Below are positions 42,346-53,280 of a DNA stretch of 64,000 bases, piece by piece (the stretch's first letter is position 1; every line of letters begins with the position of its first letter). The DNA comes from Pteria penguin (Eukaryota; Mollusca; Bivalvia; Pterioida; Pteriidae): NCBI GenBank assembly GCA_035048485.1, contig CM068593.1:3972651-4036650 (forward strand), given 5' to 3'. The position numbers and the translations under genes were made by a program. Under the pieces are notes generated by a model, which was not told the origin of the DNA, did not search any database, and saw nothing but the letters and a program-made list of their open reading frames with translations.

Positions 42346-43080
42346 TTGTTTTCTCTACATTGTAGATTCATTATGATGGTTCCCATTAAAATGGTATCTT
42401 GTCATTTTATAAAAGAACTTAAGCTGGTACTTTTAAACTATCTTCAGTTCAAGATTAAAGAATTATTAATGACTAAATTCATGATAGTGAAAGTCTAAAC
42501 ATTTAAAATCAATTAATGCATTCATGTTCATTATTTGAAAATACGGTAAATTTAAATTTTTCTAGTCGATAATTAGAAAATGACAGTATAAGCATGGGTT
42601 TGGGGTGAATAATTTTTCTGGTGATGTTATACTTGACAGCTCATTCGTAATTTGATAATTTATATAAATTTAAATAGATATAAGTAAAGAAACAAGCAAC
42701 GGTACTTTTGCAAAATTTACTAAGGAGCCATTTTGTTGTTGTTGGTTTCTTTTCATTTATCTACGTATTGATTCTTATTTATTTAGTTCGTTTTGTGTTT
42801 TCTGTTTTTTTGGTGGGGTTTTGTTTTGTTTTGTTTTGTTTTGTTTGTATGTTGTTGTTTTTTTTTTTCTTTTTTAGCTTTTTTTTTTTGTCTGTGAAAT
42901 ATTCGTGATGTGACTTTAAATCCAATCAATAATATATATATATATATATTGTTATTTCTGATTGCTTTGTTTGTTTGCTTAAATCTTGCTTTATGTCGAT
43001 CTTACATAATTTCCAGGGTATAGCGACGTTTTCTACCTTATACAATTCTTATTAAAATTTCTAAATTTAGACACATGTAC
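42346..43080. other. AT-rich DNA with T/G tracts
   Basis: TTTTG repeats at 42822-42850, T runs to 42890 and a short (AT)n at 42930-42950. No gene. Confidence 0.5.
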
Positions 43081-43084
43081 CCAA

Positions 43085-43240
43085 AGCACTGAGGGATGTT
43101 CTACCTCTATCGTGACACAGGACCTCGGTTTTTACTGTCTCCATCCGAGAAACTGGACACCTACGGTCCGCAGTGGGACTCGAACCCGGGATCGAACCAC
43201 ACCCGACTGAGCAACGCCGGTTTTGGGCATGCGCACATGA
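43085..43240 (-). repeat. tRNA-derived SINE
   Basis: On the minus strand a worn tRNA-like head (B-box GGTTCGATCCC, repeated as GGGTTCGAGTCCCAC) precedes the body with GTAAAAACCGAGGTCC, GTCACGATAG and CATCCCTCAG. Same family as 49.7 and 54.6 kb. Confidence 0.7.
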
Positions 43241-43244
43241 CATC

Positions 43245-44270
43245 ACGATAGATTCGGAAAGAATCACTGAGCGAAGCGTTAAAGTGCTGAAAGACTCAAT
43301 TCAGTTTCGAACTTACTGATAAAATTCTTGAGTCATAATATGTACCATTGTAAACGACCGATACGAAAAACAAGGATTTGACATAACATTTCTTAGTCAT
43401 TCTAAACAGAACGCAGAAGGAATTAAATGGAGGGGAAACATTGACTCAGTTACTATGAATCAGAACGAATATAGGTTAGAAGATAATGGACATATCGTGT
43501 AATTTCTACCCGAGTTTCCTTTATACTGATTCATGCCAACAGTGGTATCGTAAAAGTACGGGGAGTTAAACGGAAGATCAAAATGTGCGGTATTGTATGA
43601 TTACGGGGAGGCAAACGGAAGATTGAAATGTGCGTGGTTACAGTTGGCGAACTGTTCGATATATACAAATTTATATGTTAATGGAAAAAAACCCAATCTA
43701 ATCTGCTATGGTGCTATGGCTGAGTCGGACAGGGAAATTTATTGAATTAAATGCATTTAAACAAAACATTTATATGACTAGTATATTCATCCATTCATTC
43801 ATTCATTACATCATGATATATCCTATACCTAGTTTCGTTTTACGTATATGAAACATTGAGATGAAAAGGTGAAAAACTCTACGATGTCGACCCACTAGTA
43901 TTCATTAACTGGGACGTCTTTTCATTATTATAATTTTATCTTTTTTTTTTCTAATAAAAATTCATTCTTTTAAGATAAAGTAATGTTTTCTTCTTCGTGT
44001 ATAACAACGTGAACGTACCTGTGATTTATATTGTACATTTTAAATGTATCGAAATTAGTCAGTTATCGAAAGTACTGTTACCCTCCCCTCTCCTGTCTGT
44101 CTGAGTGTGCATCCTCGTCACACGGCTGAGTATGATGCACGTGTGTCCTTCTATCTACTGCCCGTCTGGATATACTTATTTGTAAGATATATATTTCATT
44201 GGTACATTTTTTACCAAATTTGAACAATGTGAAAATAAATAAATAATTAAAAGATTAAAAAAAAAACTAA
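43245..44270. other. DNA without recognised genes
   Basis: A near-repeat CGGGGAG(T/G)(T/C)AAACGGAAGAT occurs at 43559 and 43605, each followed by a GAAATGTGCG-like phrase. Otherwise nothing is supported. Confidence 0.4.
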
Positions 44271-44475
44271 ATAAATAAACAATCCCCCCCGCAAAAAAAA
44301 AAAAAAAAATAACAACAACAAAAAATAACATAACATACATAACATAAACAAAAACAAACACAACAAAAACAAACCAAAACAAAAAATAAAACAAAACATA
44401 ACAACAACGCCCCCCCCCCAAAAAAAAACCAAAAACAAAAACAAAACACCCCCCCCCCCCCCCCCCCAAAGAGAA
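44260..44475. repeat. A/C-rich low-complexity tract
   Basis: AACAAAA-type runs with three C homopolymers. Its Phe/Gly/Val frames are artefacts. Confidence 0.9.
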
Positions 44476-44889
44476 AAAACCCCGCTTCTTCTTTTAGAAA
44501 ATCACGTATTTAATAATGAAAGGTAACAGGGGTCCTCATTTCCACTACAATTTATTCCTTATTTTGAATTTCCACGTTTTAATCGTATTTTCACTTCATA
44601 CAGTACACTATTAGATGTTTATAGAAACAAAGAAAGGGGGGGGGGGGTGTAAAGTGTTATGTCAGCTGAGAACACTGAGATTCATTTGACCTTTTTTCAC
44701 TAGAAAATGGAAGATATTTAGTTTTCTGTCATGTTAAACATTGTTTTACATGCTGGTGCTTTATTTTACTTTGAATATCACATAAACTTGTAGGTAATGC
44801 TGGTTCAAGCGGCCGCATTCTGTCATTTTTTACCTTAGGGGAAAGGGAAAGAGACAATATATAGGATTTGTATAGTTAAAAGGCACTCT

Positions 44890-45015
44890 TTATGTAACAC
44901 AGTGCCTGTGGTGGCATGTAAACGATCCCCACTGCCTCAGGAGGGACGTCCGTTGCATAGTTTAAAAAATCAAGTAGAAACATAGGAACACGCTCCAAGG
45001 GAACTCGCTATGACT
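44890..45015 (-). repeat. Probable SINE fragment
   Basis: GTGGTGGCATGTAAACGATC and CCACTGCCTCAGGAGGGACG recall the body of the local SINE family, but the match is partial. Confidence 0.3.
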
Positions 45016-45139
45016 CATACGATATAAATCAAAATTGGTGGACAAGAATGAACTAAACGTTTGAAAACGTTTTAAGAAAGGTGGGCAACTCCTACAATGT
45101 ATGCATATATCTTTATAACATACGGTTTTCGTTTTTTAA

Positions 45140-45330
45140 CATACATTGGCGGTTGCAACACCCTCCCCCCCCTCCCTTTTGGTCGGAAGATTTAACTAAA
45201 AAAATGTAATTTCGACCATTTTTAGGGCTGCAACCCCTTCCCCTCCTTTCCATACCGATAGTGCAAAACATTTGTCATGGGGGACTGCAACCTCCTTTCA
45301 AAAATTTCTAAATCCGTCTATTTTTAATAT
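45140..45330. repeat. C-rich repeat segment (MITE-like)
   Basis: CATTGGCGGTTGCAACACCC then repeated TGCAACCCC and AAATCCGTC resembles the G-rich, inverted-end elements at 13.76 and 59.46 kb in reverse. Confidence 0.35.
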
Positions 45331-45334
45331 CCTT

Positions 45335-45755
45335 GCTAAATATCTGTAAATACACGTTCCCTTCCTGTCATTATACATGTCATTACTATCCATATGCAGT
45401 TATCTTACTAAAATATGATACAAAAGTTACATATCACTATGGAGGCCTTCTCTCATTATTCGAGGTAATCGTACATACGACGATAATTTTACGTCAAATG
45501 AACGACGTATTCACACATAACATTCCCTTAAAGTACAAGGGAGACTTTACAGCATAGATAAAGCACATGACAAATCCGTAATTTAAATTTTATGTCTTGT
45601 TATCGTTCAGATATTTTATGGACTGTGTCATTCATAGGGCAGAAAATCATCTTTAGATATTGTCGTTGTCTGAGTTTTGTTTGTTCGATTCTTGTTATAC
45701 ACTAAACCAAGATTATCGCACGAAATAGTCCCGGAAATGATGTAATGCACAGACA
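45335..45755. other. DNA without recognised genes
   Basis: A frame of 74 codons at 45333-45557 matches nothing known. Confidence 0.35.
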
Positions 45756-45784
45756 TTTAGACTTATGCAACGGAGCAACGGAAC

Positions 45785-45970
45785 AACCCCCCCCCCCCCC
45801 TTTTCCACACGAAACATTGAGGGATCCGTTATGTGCTGCGTCTTCTGTGACACGTGACCTCGGCTTTTTACTGCCTCATCCGAAGTACACCGAAGTGCCA
45901 CCGGTGGGACTCGTACCCGGAAATTCTCGGCCACGTGTCCATACTATACTGATTGAGTCACACAGGCCCT
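45785..45970 (-). repeat. tRNA-derived SINE
   Basis: Minus-strand body with AGTAAAAAGCCGAGGTCACG, TGTCACAGAAGACG and CGGATGAGG, preceded by a tRNA-like head with GGGTACGAGTCCCACC. The head is mutated. Confidence 0.65.
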
Positions 45971-46164
45971 TGTCACTTCTTGTCATTGTAAACACTGAAG
46001 ATGGCATCTGCCATTTTAACATATGAATGAAATGTCAAAATCATAGCTTCAAAACCAGGAAATTCACTTGAATGTTTTAATTGAAAAAATGAAAAAAAAA
46101 ATATGAATAAATGTTACGAAAATACCTTTTGCACATTCCTCGACTACTAACCAGATTGCAGTCC

Positions 46165-46600
46165 GCTTTCATAGATGCCAATCAAGAACTTTGATGAGTG
46201 TTTATATATGCCAATAAAAACTTTGATGAGTGTTTATATATGCCAATCAAGAACTTTGATGTGTGTTCATATATGCCAATGTAGAACTTTGATGTGTGTT
46301 CATATATGCCAGTGATAAAACTTCGGAATGTGGTTATACAGGTCATTCAAAGACTTCGATGTATTTCAGGTTAAATACTGCAATGTTTGATCATATACAT
46401 GTATGTCAGTGAAAGACTTAAATGTCAAATATTCCAATCAAAGACTTCAGATTTTGTTCATATATGTCAGTCAAAGACTTCGATGTGTTGTCTAATATGC
46501 CGGCGAAAAACTTCGGAATGTGGTCATATATGTCATACCAATATTTCGATGTGTGCCAATTATATGCCAATTAGTGCAGTCTGTGATCATATGATTTTGG
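46165..46600 (+). repeat. 33-bp degenerate minisatellite
   Basis: Early copies read TATATGCCAATCAAGAACTT then TGATGAGTGTTTA. Later ones drift to ATATGTCAGTCAAAGACTTC. This drifted form shares its first half with the 20-bp unit of the next array. Confidence 0.8.
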
Positions 46601-46654
46601 TTCGTGGTAATCAAAATATTTTCACCACGGTTAGAATTGCGCAGACATCTATAG

Positions 46655-47985
46655 CGACCCTATCAGTCAGTGGTCGTATATGTCAGTCAGTGGCCGCATA
46701 TGTCAGTCAGTGGCCTTATATGTCAGTCAGAGGCCGCATATGTTAGTCAGTGGCCGTATATGTCAGTCTGTGGCCGTATATGTCAGCCAGAAGACGTATA
46801 TGTCAGTCAAAGGCCGTATATGACGGTCAGAGGACATATATGTCGGTCAGAGGCCGAATATGTCAGTCAGAGGCCGTATATATCGGTCAGAGGCCGTATA
46901 TGTCAGTCAGAGGTCGTGTATGTCAGTCAGAGGTCGTATATGTCAGTCAAAGGTCGTATATGTCGGTCAGAGGCCAAATATTTCAGTCAGACTGTTTATT
47001 TAAGTCAGAGACTGTTTATTTCAGTCGGAGGTCGTATATGTCAGTCAGAGGCTGTATATGTCAGTCAGAGGTTGTATATGTCAGTCAGTGGCCGTATATG
47101 TCAGAGGCCGTATTTGTCATCAGTGGTCGCATATGTGAGTCAGAGGAAATATATGTCAGTCAGTGGCCGTATATGTCTGTCAGTGGCCGTATATGTCTGT
47201 CAGTGGCCATATATATCAGTCAGTGGCCAAATATTTCAGTCAGAGACTGTTTATTGCAGTCGGAGACTGTTTATTTCAGTCGGAGGTTGTATATATCGGT
47301 CAGGGGCCGTATATGTCAATCAGAGGCCGTATATGTCAATCAGAGGCTGTATATGTCAGTCAATTAGCGTATATGTCTGTCAGATGTCGTATATGTCAGT
47401 CAGAGGCCGTATATGTCGGTCAGAGGACATATATGTCAGTCAGTGACCGTATATGTCAATCAGAGGTAGTATATGTCAGTCAGAGGCCGTATATGTCGGT
47501 CAGAGGACATATATGTCGATCAGAGGTCGTATATATCGGTCAGAGGCCGTATACGTCAGAGGCCGTATGTACATGTATCAGTCAGAGGCCGTATATGTTA
47601 GTCAGAGGCCGTTTATATCGGTCAGTGGCCGTATATATCAGACAGTGGACGTATATATCAGTCAGTGGCCGTCTTTGTCGGTCAGAGACTGTATATGTCA
47701 GACAGTGGACGTTTATTTCAGTCAGACGTCATATATGCCGGTCAGAGGCTATATATGTCGTCAGTCAAAGGCCATATATTTCAGACAGAGACTGTTTATG
47801 TCAGTCAGAGGTCGTATATGTCAGTCAGAGGTCGTATATGTCAGTCAGAGGCCGTATATGTCGGACAGTGGCCGTACATGTATATGTCAGACAGTGGCCG
47901 TATATGTCAGTAAGAGGTCGAATGTGCCAGTCAAAGGCCGTGTATGTCATTTCAGTGGCCGTATGTGCCAATGAGAGACGAGATG
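46655..47985 (+). repeat. 20-bp minisatellite, about 65 copies
   Basis: The unit is TATGTCAGTCAGAGGCCGTA with variants (GGTCAG, TGGCC, GACAT). Because 20 is not a multiple of three, each frame reads the unit in all phases with a 20-residue period (VYVSQRPYMSVRGRICQSEA). The unit has no forward stop in any phase, so all three forward frames are open for 170-290 codons. This is a by-product of the unit and no promoter, intron or start context supports a gene. Confidence 0.95.
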
Positions 47986-48039
47986 CACAGTATTCTACGC
48001 CAATAATATTGCAGTGCTGTTCTAAAGAGCTTTGATTTA

Positions 48040-48490
48040 CATTTTTGTTTAATTTTTTCCGCTTTTATTCAACAATGAATCAGCAAGGATAATGGAATAG
48101 GTAAGTTATCGTATTGCGTTCTCGTTCATTTTTTCTATCTTATGCTAATTCTAAGGTTGTCTCATATGTTCTGGCCATATTGCTCTTTAATCACTACAAC
48201 CTGTGCCATCTGCGTTATACGAAGTCGCCCTCTTTTTTTTTTCGTTTTGGTCAATTATTCTTTTACTGTACTTTTATCATAGGTGCTTTGTCATCGCTCG
48301 TTTTTCACTCTTCTCTTCTCAATCCTCCATGGCCATTGCTCATTTGTCACTATACTTTACATCATTTTCAATTCTTCGTCTCCAGTTTGACATTTGCTCC
48401 TTTTTTCATTTGTCTCTGCTGTCATTTTTTTCCTTTCTCCTTGTTACATGTACTTTGCCACTATTCCCTTGGCTCTTTAGCTACAAGATA
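48040..48490. other. Pyrimidine-rich DNA, no gene
   Basis: T/C-rich sequence gives Phe/Leu/Ser frames (48114-48718) with no domain. Confidence 0.5.
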
Positions 48491-48494
48491 GCTG

Positions 48495-48496
<2 letters not shown>

Positions 48497-48554
<58 letters not shown>

Positions 48555-48570
48555 TTCATTCATTCATTTA
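48497..48570 (+). repeat. (TTTA)n microsatellite
   Basis: About 15 TTTA units ending in CATT variants. Confidence 0.97.
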
Positions 48571-48774
48571 TTATGGGGGATTGGGGGTTGGCCATCTTTG
48601 TTCAATTTTGGGTCTTTATTACAAACCAGTTTCATCAAAAAGCCCGGCTCATGATGTTTTGCTTCAGCTTATTTTGATAAGAGGAAAAAAAACCAAAAGA
48701 CATCTGGTCGAGCTGTAGGACACAAATCACCAAGGACATGCACATAAAACATGATTGTACTCAAATAAACACAG

Positions 48775-48885
48775 TAAACGACATTACAAAAATATTCGAT
48801 TGTGTTGCAGTCACGATACCCGACTTAAGACGGTCAATTAGAATAACAAATGTCATTTTAAGAGTGTGGTTAAATACAAAATGTT
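48775..48885 (+). repeat. Dispersed repeat fragment (GACGGTCA family)
   Basis: GACATTACAAAAATATTCGA, GTCACGATACCCGACTTAAG and ACGGTCAATTAGAATAAC, matching 6.94-7.03 kb and, in reverse, 19.2-19.35 kb. Confidence 0.5.
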
Positions 48886-48889
48886 GTAT

Positions 48890-49690
48890 AGAAACCATTG
48901 TTTTCAGAACTTGGAGAAGACGAAATTCCTTATCACGTTATGTAACAGAGCTCGAGTAAGACCTAACTAAAACTACCCGTGACGTAAGAGTCTCTACGAA
49001 TTTCACAGGAATACAAAGTGACCCATATTACTGCCATTGATAAGACAGACATCATCAAAATAAACATGTAATGGGAGACTATTGTAAACAAAATGAAAAG
49101 TATGTAAACAATAAAAAAGTTATTGGCTGAGTCGGAAGACACGGTTCTACTAGTCGCATTTTAGACAGCGCACCAAAGTGATCGACATCTGATCGAGGAG
49201 AGCATATTCAAGTATACCAAGCCTATATATGATATTTGTCCTTTTAAGGGAAATTTTACCAAACTGATTATTTATGACTATTTTGAGGAAAAACAAAACA
49301 AAGCCGCTACTTATATGTATACAGATGCAATAGATTTCCAAAATCTGTGCGCGCTTCTCCGGAAAAAAAGTCTGCTGCACAATATTCGAATCATTCACAT
49401 GCTATCTAACCTCTTCTTCTCTGCTTTTAAGTCCGGAGTTTGTTCTGTTGAAGGAATCACATGCAGACAAAAATTTCAAGGTGCACTTGCGTCGCTAGAA
49501 GTAATGGAAGTTGAAATCAACAAAAATTAACTTAAAAGATACAGTAAACTGTACAACAAAATATTTTTAAAAAATTAATACCAATATACATTTAAGACGA
49601 AGAAACATTTATTGACTGAATGATTGATTGGTTATTGTTTTATGTCACTCCGCGGTTATTTCACATATTTGGTGACGGCATCTGCTGATG
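48890..49690. other. DNA without recognised genes
   Basis: A 71-codon frame at 49315-49530 has no known domain. No repeats seen. Confidence 0.35.
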
Positions 49691-49699
49691 AATTGCATA

Positions 49700-49948
49700 G
49701 AAATTTCTACTTTTCCAACGGACTCACCCGAAGCAGTGAGGGATATTTACGGACCCACCCGAAGCAGTGAGGGATGTTTACGGACCCACCCGAAGCAGTT
49801 AGGGATGTTTACGGGTCACGCCTACCGTGACACGAAACCTTAGTTTTTAACTGTCCGAATGTACACCGGTGTTACCCACGGAGAGAGTCGAACCCGGGAC
49901 CTCTCAGTCATGAGTCGAACACCTTATCCCCTGAGCCACACCGGCTTT
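49700..49948 (-). repeat. tRNA-derived SINE with a tripled 31-bp tail
   Basis: The minus-strand head reads AGCCGGTGTGGCTCAGGGGA (A-box) and GGTCCCGGGTTCGACTC (B-box), then CACCGGTGTAC, AAAAACTAAGGTTTCG and GTGTCACGGTAGGCG. The far end contains ACCCACCCGAAGCAGTGAGG three times, 31 bp apart, so the SINE end was amplified in tandem. Confidence 0.8.
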
Positions 49949-50044
49949 GTTTAAAGCAATTATTGTTGCGTTTATTTTAAAACTTAATTATAGCTTTCCA
50001 GACAGTTATGATTTTATTTTGAGGAAAATAATGCTGGCATATAT

Positions 50045-50225
50045 AAGTCGGTTGTCTGCTAGGCTCAACACCGAGGGATCCAGGGTTCGATTCCGATCAG
50101 CGACCCGTCAGTGTCCTTCCTCGTGGAGGGGAGAGTAAAAACTGAGGTCCCGTGTCACGGTAGGCGTGGCAAGTAAATGATCCCTCACAGCTTTCGGAGT
50201 GTGCGTTGCTAAGGAATAAATTTCT
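50045..50225 (+). repeat. tRNA-derived SINE, plus copy
   Basis: A head with GGTTCGATTCC, then GAGTAAAAACTGAGGTCCCG, TGTCACGGTAGGCGTGGCAA and GATCCCTCACAGC, directly opposite in orientation to the copy ending at 49948. Confidence 0.7.
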
Positions 50226-50306
50226 ATGCAAAGCATCAGGCAGATTCTGTTACCATATATGTAAAATAATTTGTCGGGATGTAAAGCAATAAATAATTAA
50301 AGTAAA

Positions 50307-50307
<1 letters not shown>

Positions 50308-50350
<43 letters not shown>

Positions 50351-50360
50351 AATAATAATA

Positions 50361-50416
<56 letters not shown>

Positions 50417-50425
50417 ACTTAATAA
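50308..50425 (+). repeat. (GAT)n and (AAT)n microsatellites
   Basis: About 14 GAT units pass into AAT units. Confidence 0.97.
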
Positions 50426-50792
50426 ATAGAAATTAAAAAAAAATAATAAAAGAACTATAAACTATGTTTTAAATGCTTTACACAGAATACATTGTTGTTG
50501 ATTACTCATATAAAACACATATAAAAACGTGAAAACAAGCGCATTTCGAAGTCCACGATGTCCTATAAATGTTTATTAGAACATGCCAAATTATGTAATG
50601 AAGAAAATCCCTAAAACATGTTTTACTATCTTATCCAGTGAAATCCAAATCATGACTTAGATTTTGTTTTGAATATTTCTAGCGTCAAAATGATAACAAC
50701 ATTTGTAAACACATCGAAATGTCTTGCTGACTTTAAGCTAAAAATGCACTCTGTGACCTTCACCGATTACCTGCATCGACGGAATGCGCAGG

Positions 50793-50811
50793 TGAGTCAA
50801 CGATTGTTTAC
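50793..50811 (+). promoter_or_regulatory. Possible upstream sites: AP-1-like TGAGTCA and forkhead-like TGTTTAC
   Basis: TGAGTCA (50793-50799) and TGTTTAC (50805-50811) sit about 180 bases before the TATA box of the putative gene at 51 kb. Both are consensus forms, but short motifs occur by chance. Confidence 0.3.
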
Positions 50812-50981
50812 CTGACAAACAGGTAAGTAAAGTGTGTCAAATTATTAGAGTTAAATTGTCCAGGTGTGTCAATTTCATCAGCGAGAGGGGATACCTGACT
50901 GTCGCTGACTGATATAATTACAATATTAAGCAATCCTTTAAGGCCGTGTGGGGGCACGCGTCAACTATCAATCAATATGCA

Positions 50982-50990
50982 TATATAAAT
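50982..50990 (+). promoter_or_regulatory. Putative TATA box TATATAAAT
   Basis: TATATAAAT stands about 30 bases before the likely transcription start (near 51012) and about 70 bases before a strong splice donor at 51055. This arrangement fits a TATA promoter with a short non-coding first exon. Confidence 0.5.
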
Positions 50991-51011
50991 ATAAACTCGA
51001 TGTCTTTCAAG

Positions 51012-51054
51012 GCAGGTTAAGAGAAATCGGGATTGCGGTAGCAACTGTTTGTGG
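51012..51054 (+). other. Putative non-coding first exon
   Basis: The short segment ends GCAACTGTTTGTGG followed by the donor GTAAGT (51055). It has no ATG in a useful frame. The matching acceptor is TTATTTCAG at 53115, giving an intron of about 2.06 kb. The start is inferred from the TATA position. Confidence 0.4.
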
Positions 51055-51787
51055 GTAAGTTCGGTTTTTAAATGATAGAAATGGGGAAACGGGATGTCGA
51101 TTTTGAAACATTTATTCTTTGTGGTTTTGATATTGATACTGGCTTGATAATTGACGATTATTTATTGAAAGTTGAATATAAATTTTGAATTCATTTCTTT
51201 TATCATTATTTTTATTTGGGAAAGTAACTTTTTGAATTCATTTTAAGATGTTTTCAATATCCAGCAACACAATAATAATACAAATAACATGCTGTTATTA
51301 CATTAGTTTTTGATAAAATCATGTTAAAAAATAAATTCAGACATTAATTTCCATAATTTCTTTTATATTATCGCATTGAATGAAAAAAAAAACAATACAG
51401 TGAAAATGATGAAATGTTTTTCTAACCGTGTATACTTAACGACTATCATTTTTTCCTTTCCTACTTTTAATTGCACATTCAGTTAGATTATTATTAGCAT
51501 TATCCCCGCCCTCCCCTGCACTTAATCATCGAGGGATGTACATTGTAACGTCATTCTGTGTCCATTTGTCGGTCCGTCTATCCGTTTGTGCGTCCATCCC
51601 GCTTATTTTGTGGATAATCTTATGGGCATGGCGACGCCTCGGCAACCCTACACAAGCTTGGGTTACACGTTCTTCGTGATGTGAGGAACAATGGTATGGG
51701 TATGCATGATAGAAAAAAATAACCCCAAAGTCATTATACGGGATGCTACCTTACAGTTCTCTTGCTTTAAAAATATCGTTCCTCCTT

Positions 51788-51827
51788 AATGAAGAAGAAG
51801 AAGAAGAAGAAGAAGAAGAAGAAGAAT
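51788..51827 (+). repeat. (GAA)n microsatellite
   Basis: About 12 GAA units within the first intron of the putative gene. Confidence 0.97.
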
Positions 51828-51914
51828 TGATATACCCAACTAACATAATCCAAATACCTTCCAGCTATTGCTCTAAATTTGAAGTCTGTTCTGGATAGCG
51901 GGACGATTTCATAA

Positions 51915-52075
51915 AACCGATGACATTGATCTGAAACTGATGACATAGATCTGATGACATAGATCTGATGACATTGCTCTGATGACATAGATCTGATGAC
52001 ATTGATCTGAAACTGATGACATTGATCTGATGACAATGCTCTAAACTGATGACAATGATCTGAAACTTTTATTTT
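51915..52075 (+). repeat. Short tandem repeat CTGATGACATAGAT/CTGAAA
   Basis: Units of 14-20 bases, CTGATGACATAGAT and TGATCTGAAACTGATGACAT, alternate about ten times. Confidence 0.85.
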
Positions 52076-52205
52076 GAGAGCTGGGTGATAATAATCTGAT
52101 ATCACTTCCGCTTAATACAATACCGGAATAAATTCGCGTTACGAGTCCGTAATTATGTTAGCATAAGACAGAAAAACAAAATTAAACATAAAAAAATGAT
52201 GAGGA

Positions 52206-52256
52206 TAATGATGATGATTATTATTATTATAATTATTATTATCATTATTGTTATTA

Positions 52257-52303
<47 letters not shown>

Positions 52304-52305
52304 AC
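52206..52305 (+). repeat. (ATT)n microsatellite
   Basis: TTA/TTG triplets with ATC interruptions. Confidence 0.97.
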
Positions 52306-52867
52306 AATAAAACCCAAAAACTTTACGACATGATAGCAATATTTTGATTTTTGAGGACATGCTATAATGATGGAATGATAGAAATTACACTCTTGAATGT
52401 CATTTATTTAAAATGAATTTCGAAATTTGACTTTATATCGTTGTTGCACGATGATATAATATTTTAACGTGTGCTATAATTGCTTATGTAATATTTGAAC
52501 AAAGATTTTAAGACATTTGTTAACAAAAGAATTTCTCCCACGCACACAACAATTCTCCCAATAGTTTAATGCAGGTAAATCAGCAGTAAATATGCAATTT
52601 TACTTCACAAAGTCATTTAATAAACCAATTGACCCATGTTTCAATCGATTTATTACTGGTTTTGGAAAAGCCGCATTTAACTTAAATATTGAATCCGACA
52701 AACATACAAATCTTCAAAGATTTATTGAATATTTGAACCCTGCATTGATAATGAAATTTCAATTTATTTCAATATGCTCTTTTATCACCATTTACAACTA
52801 GCTATAACGGGTATTCTGATTCAGATAGGTACAATGCTGAAATAAGTGTTATCCGAAAGGACACCGA

Positions 52868-52925
52868 TCACCCGGGATCTCTCAGTCACGACCCAAGCGT
52901 CTTACCAACTGAGCTATTTGTTTAT
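52868..52925 (-). repeat. tRNA-like head of a SINE
   Basis: On the minus strand AATAGCTCAGTTGGTAAGAC matches a tRNA A-box region, followed by AGAGATCCCGGGTGATC where a B-box should be. It is too damaged to be a tRNA gene. Confidence 0.5.
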
Positions 52926-53115
52926 TGTATACATGTATTGTGAGTGTTGCTGTACAGCGTGGTAGAAATAAAGAAGTGGACAGAGAATTGATATCATACA
53001 AGCATAGTGTATACTATTTGATTACTCATTAACACTGATCTGAAATGACTTGATACGTTTAATAACATTCAAGATATAATGCTATATTTAATACGATAAA
53101 TGTTGTTTATTTCAG

Positions 53116-53188
53116 AGCACACTGACCATGAGAGAATCCATTTTCCTTTCACTTCTACTAAATGTTTTGTCCTCGTATGGCAAGAAAG
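53116..53188 (+). CDS. Signal-peptide exon of a secreted or membrane protein (first coding exon)
   Basis: The exon lies between a good acceptor (TTATTTCAG, ending 53115) and a perfect donor (AAAG/GTAAGT, from 53189). After 12 untranslated bases an ATG at 53128 (context GACCATGA) begins MRESIFLSLLLNVLSSYGKK. A charged start, a Leu/Phe-rich core and small residues near the end make a classic signal peptide. The exon stops in phase 1, which is the usual phase after signal-peptide exons of modular extracellular proteins. The product is therefore probably exported, but nothing in this exon tells its function. Later exons were not found with confidence. A possible phase-1 candidate is at 58693. The intron beyond holds a 59-bp array. 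Confidence 0.6.
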
Positions 53189-53280
53189 GTAAGTCTTCGG
53201 AATTCTCAAATGTTTACTCATCCTCAAAATAATTAGACTGATCTTACTATTTGTTATTCTCAACGCACATGTTTGCCTCA

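Noticed and set aside
46670..48035. Overlapping forward frames of 173-290 codons as repeat proteins
   Set aside because: They come from a 20-bp minisatellite read in all phases. No start context, promoter or non-repeat domain is present. Kept only as a curiosity in the findings.
48114..48718. Phe/Leu/Ser-rich frames as a membrane protein
   Set aside because: They are explained by pyrimidine-rich sequence and a TTTA microsatellite.
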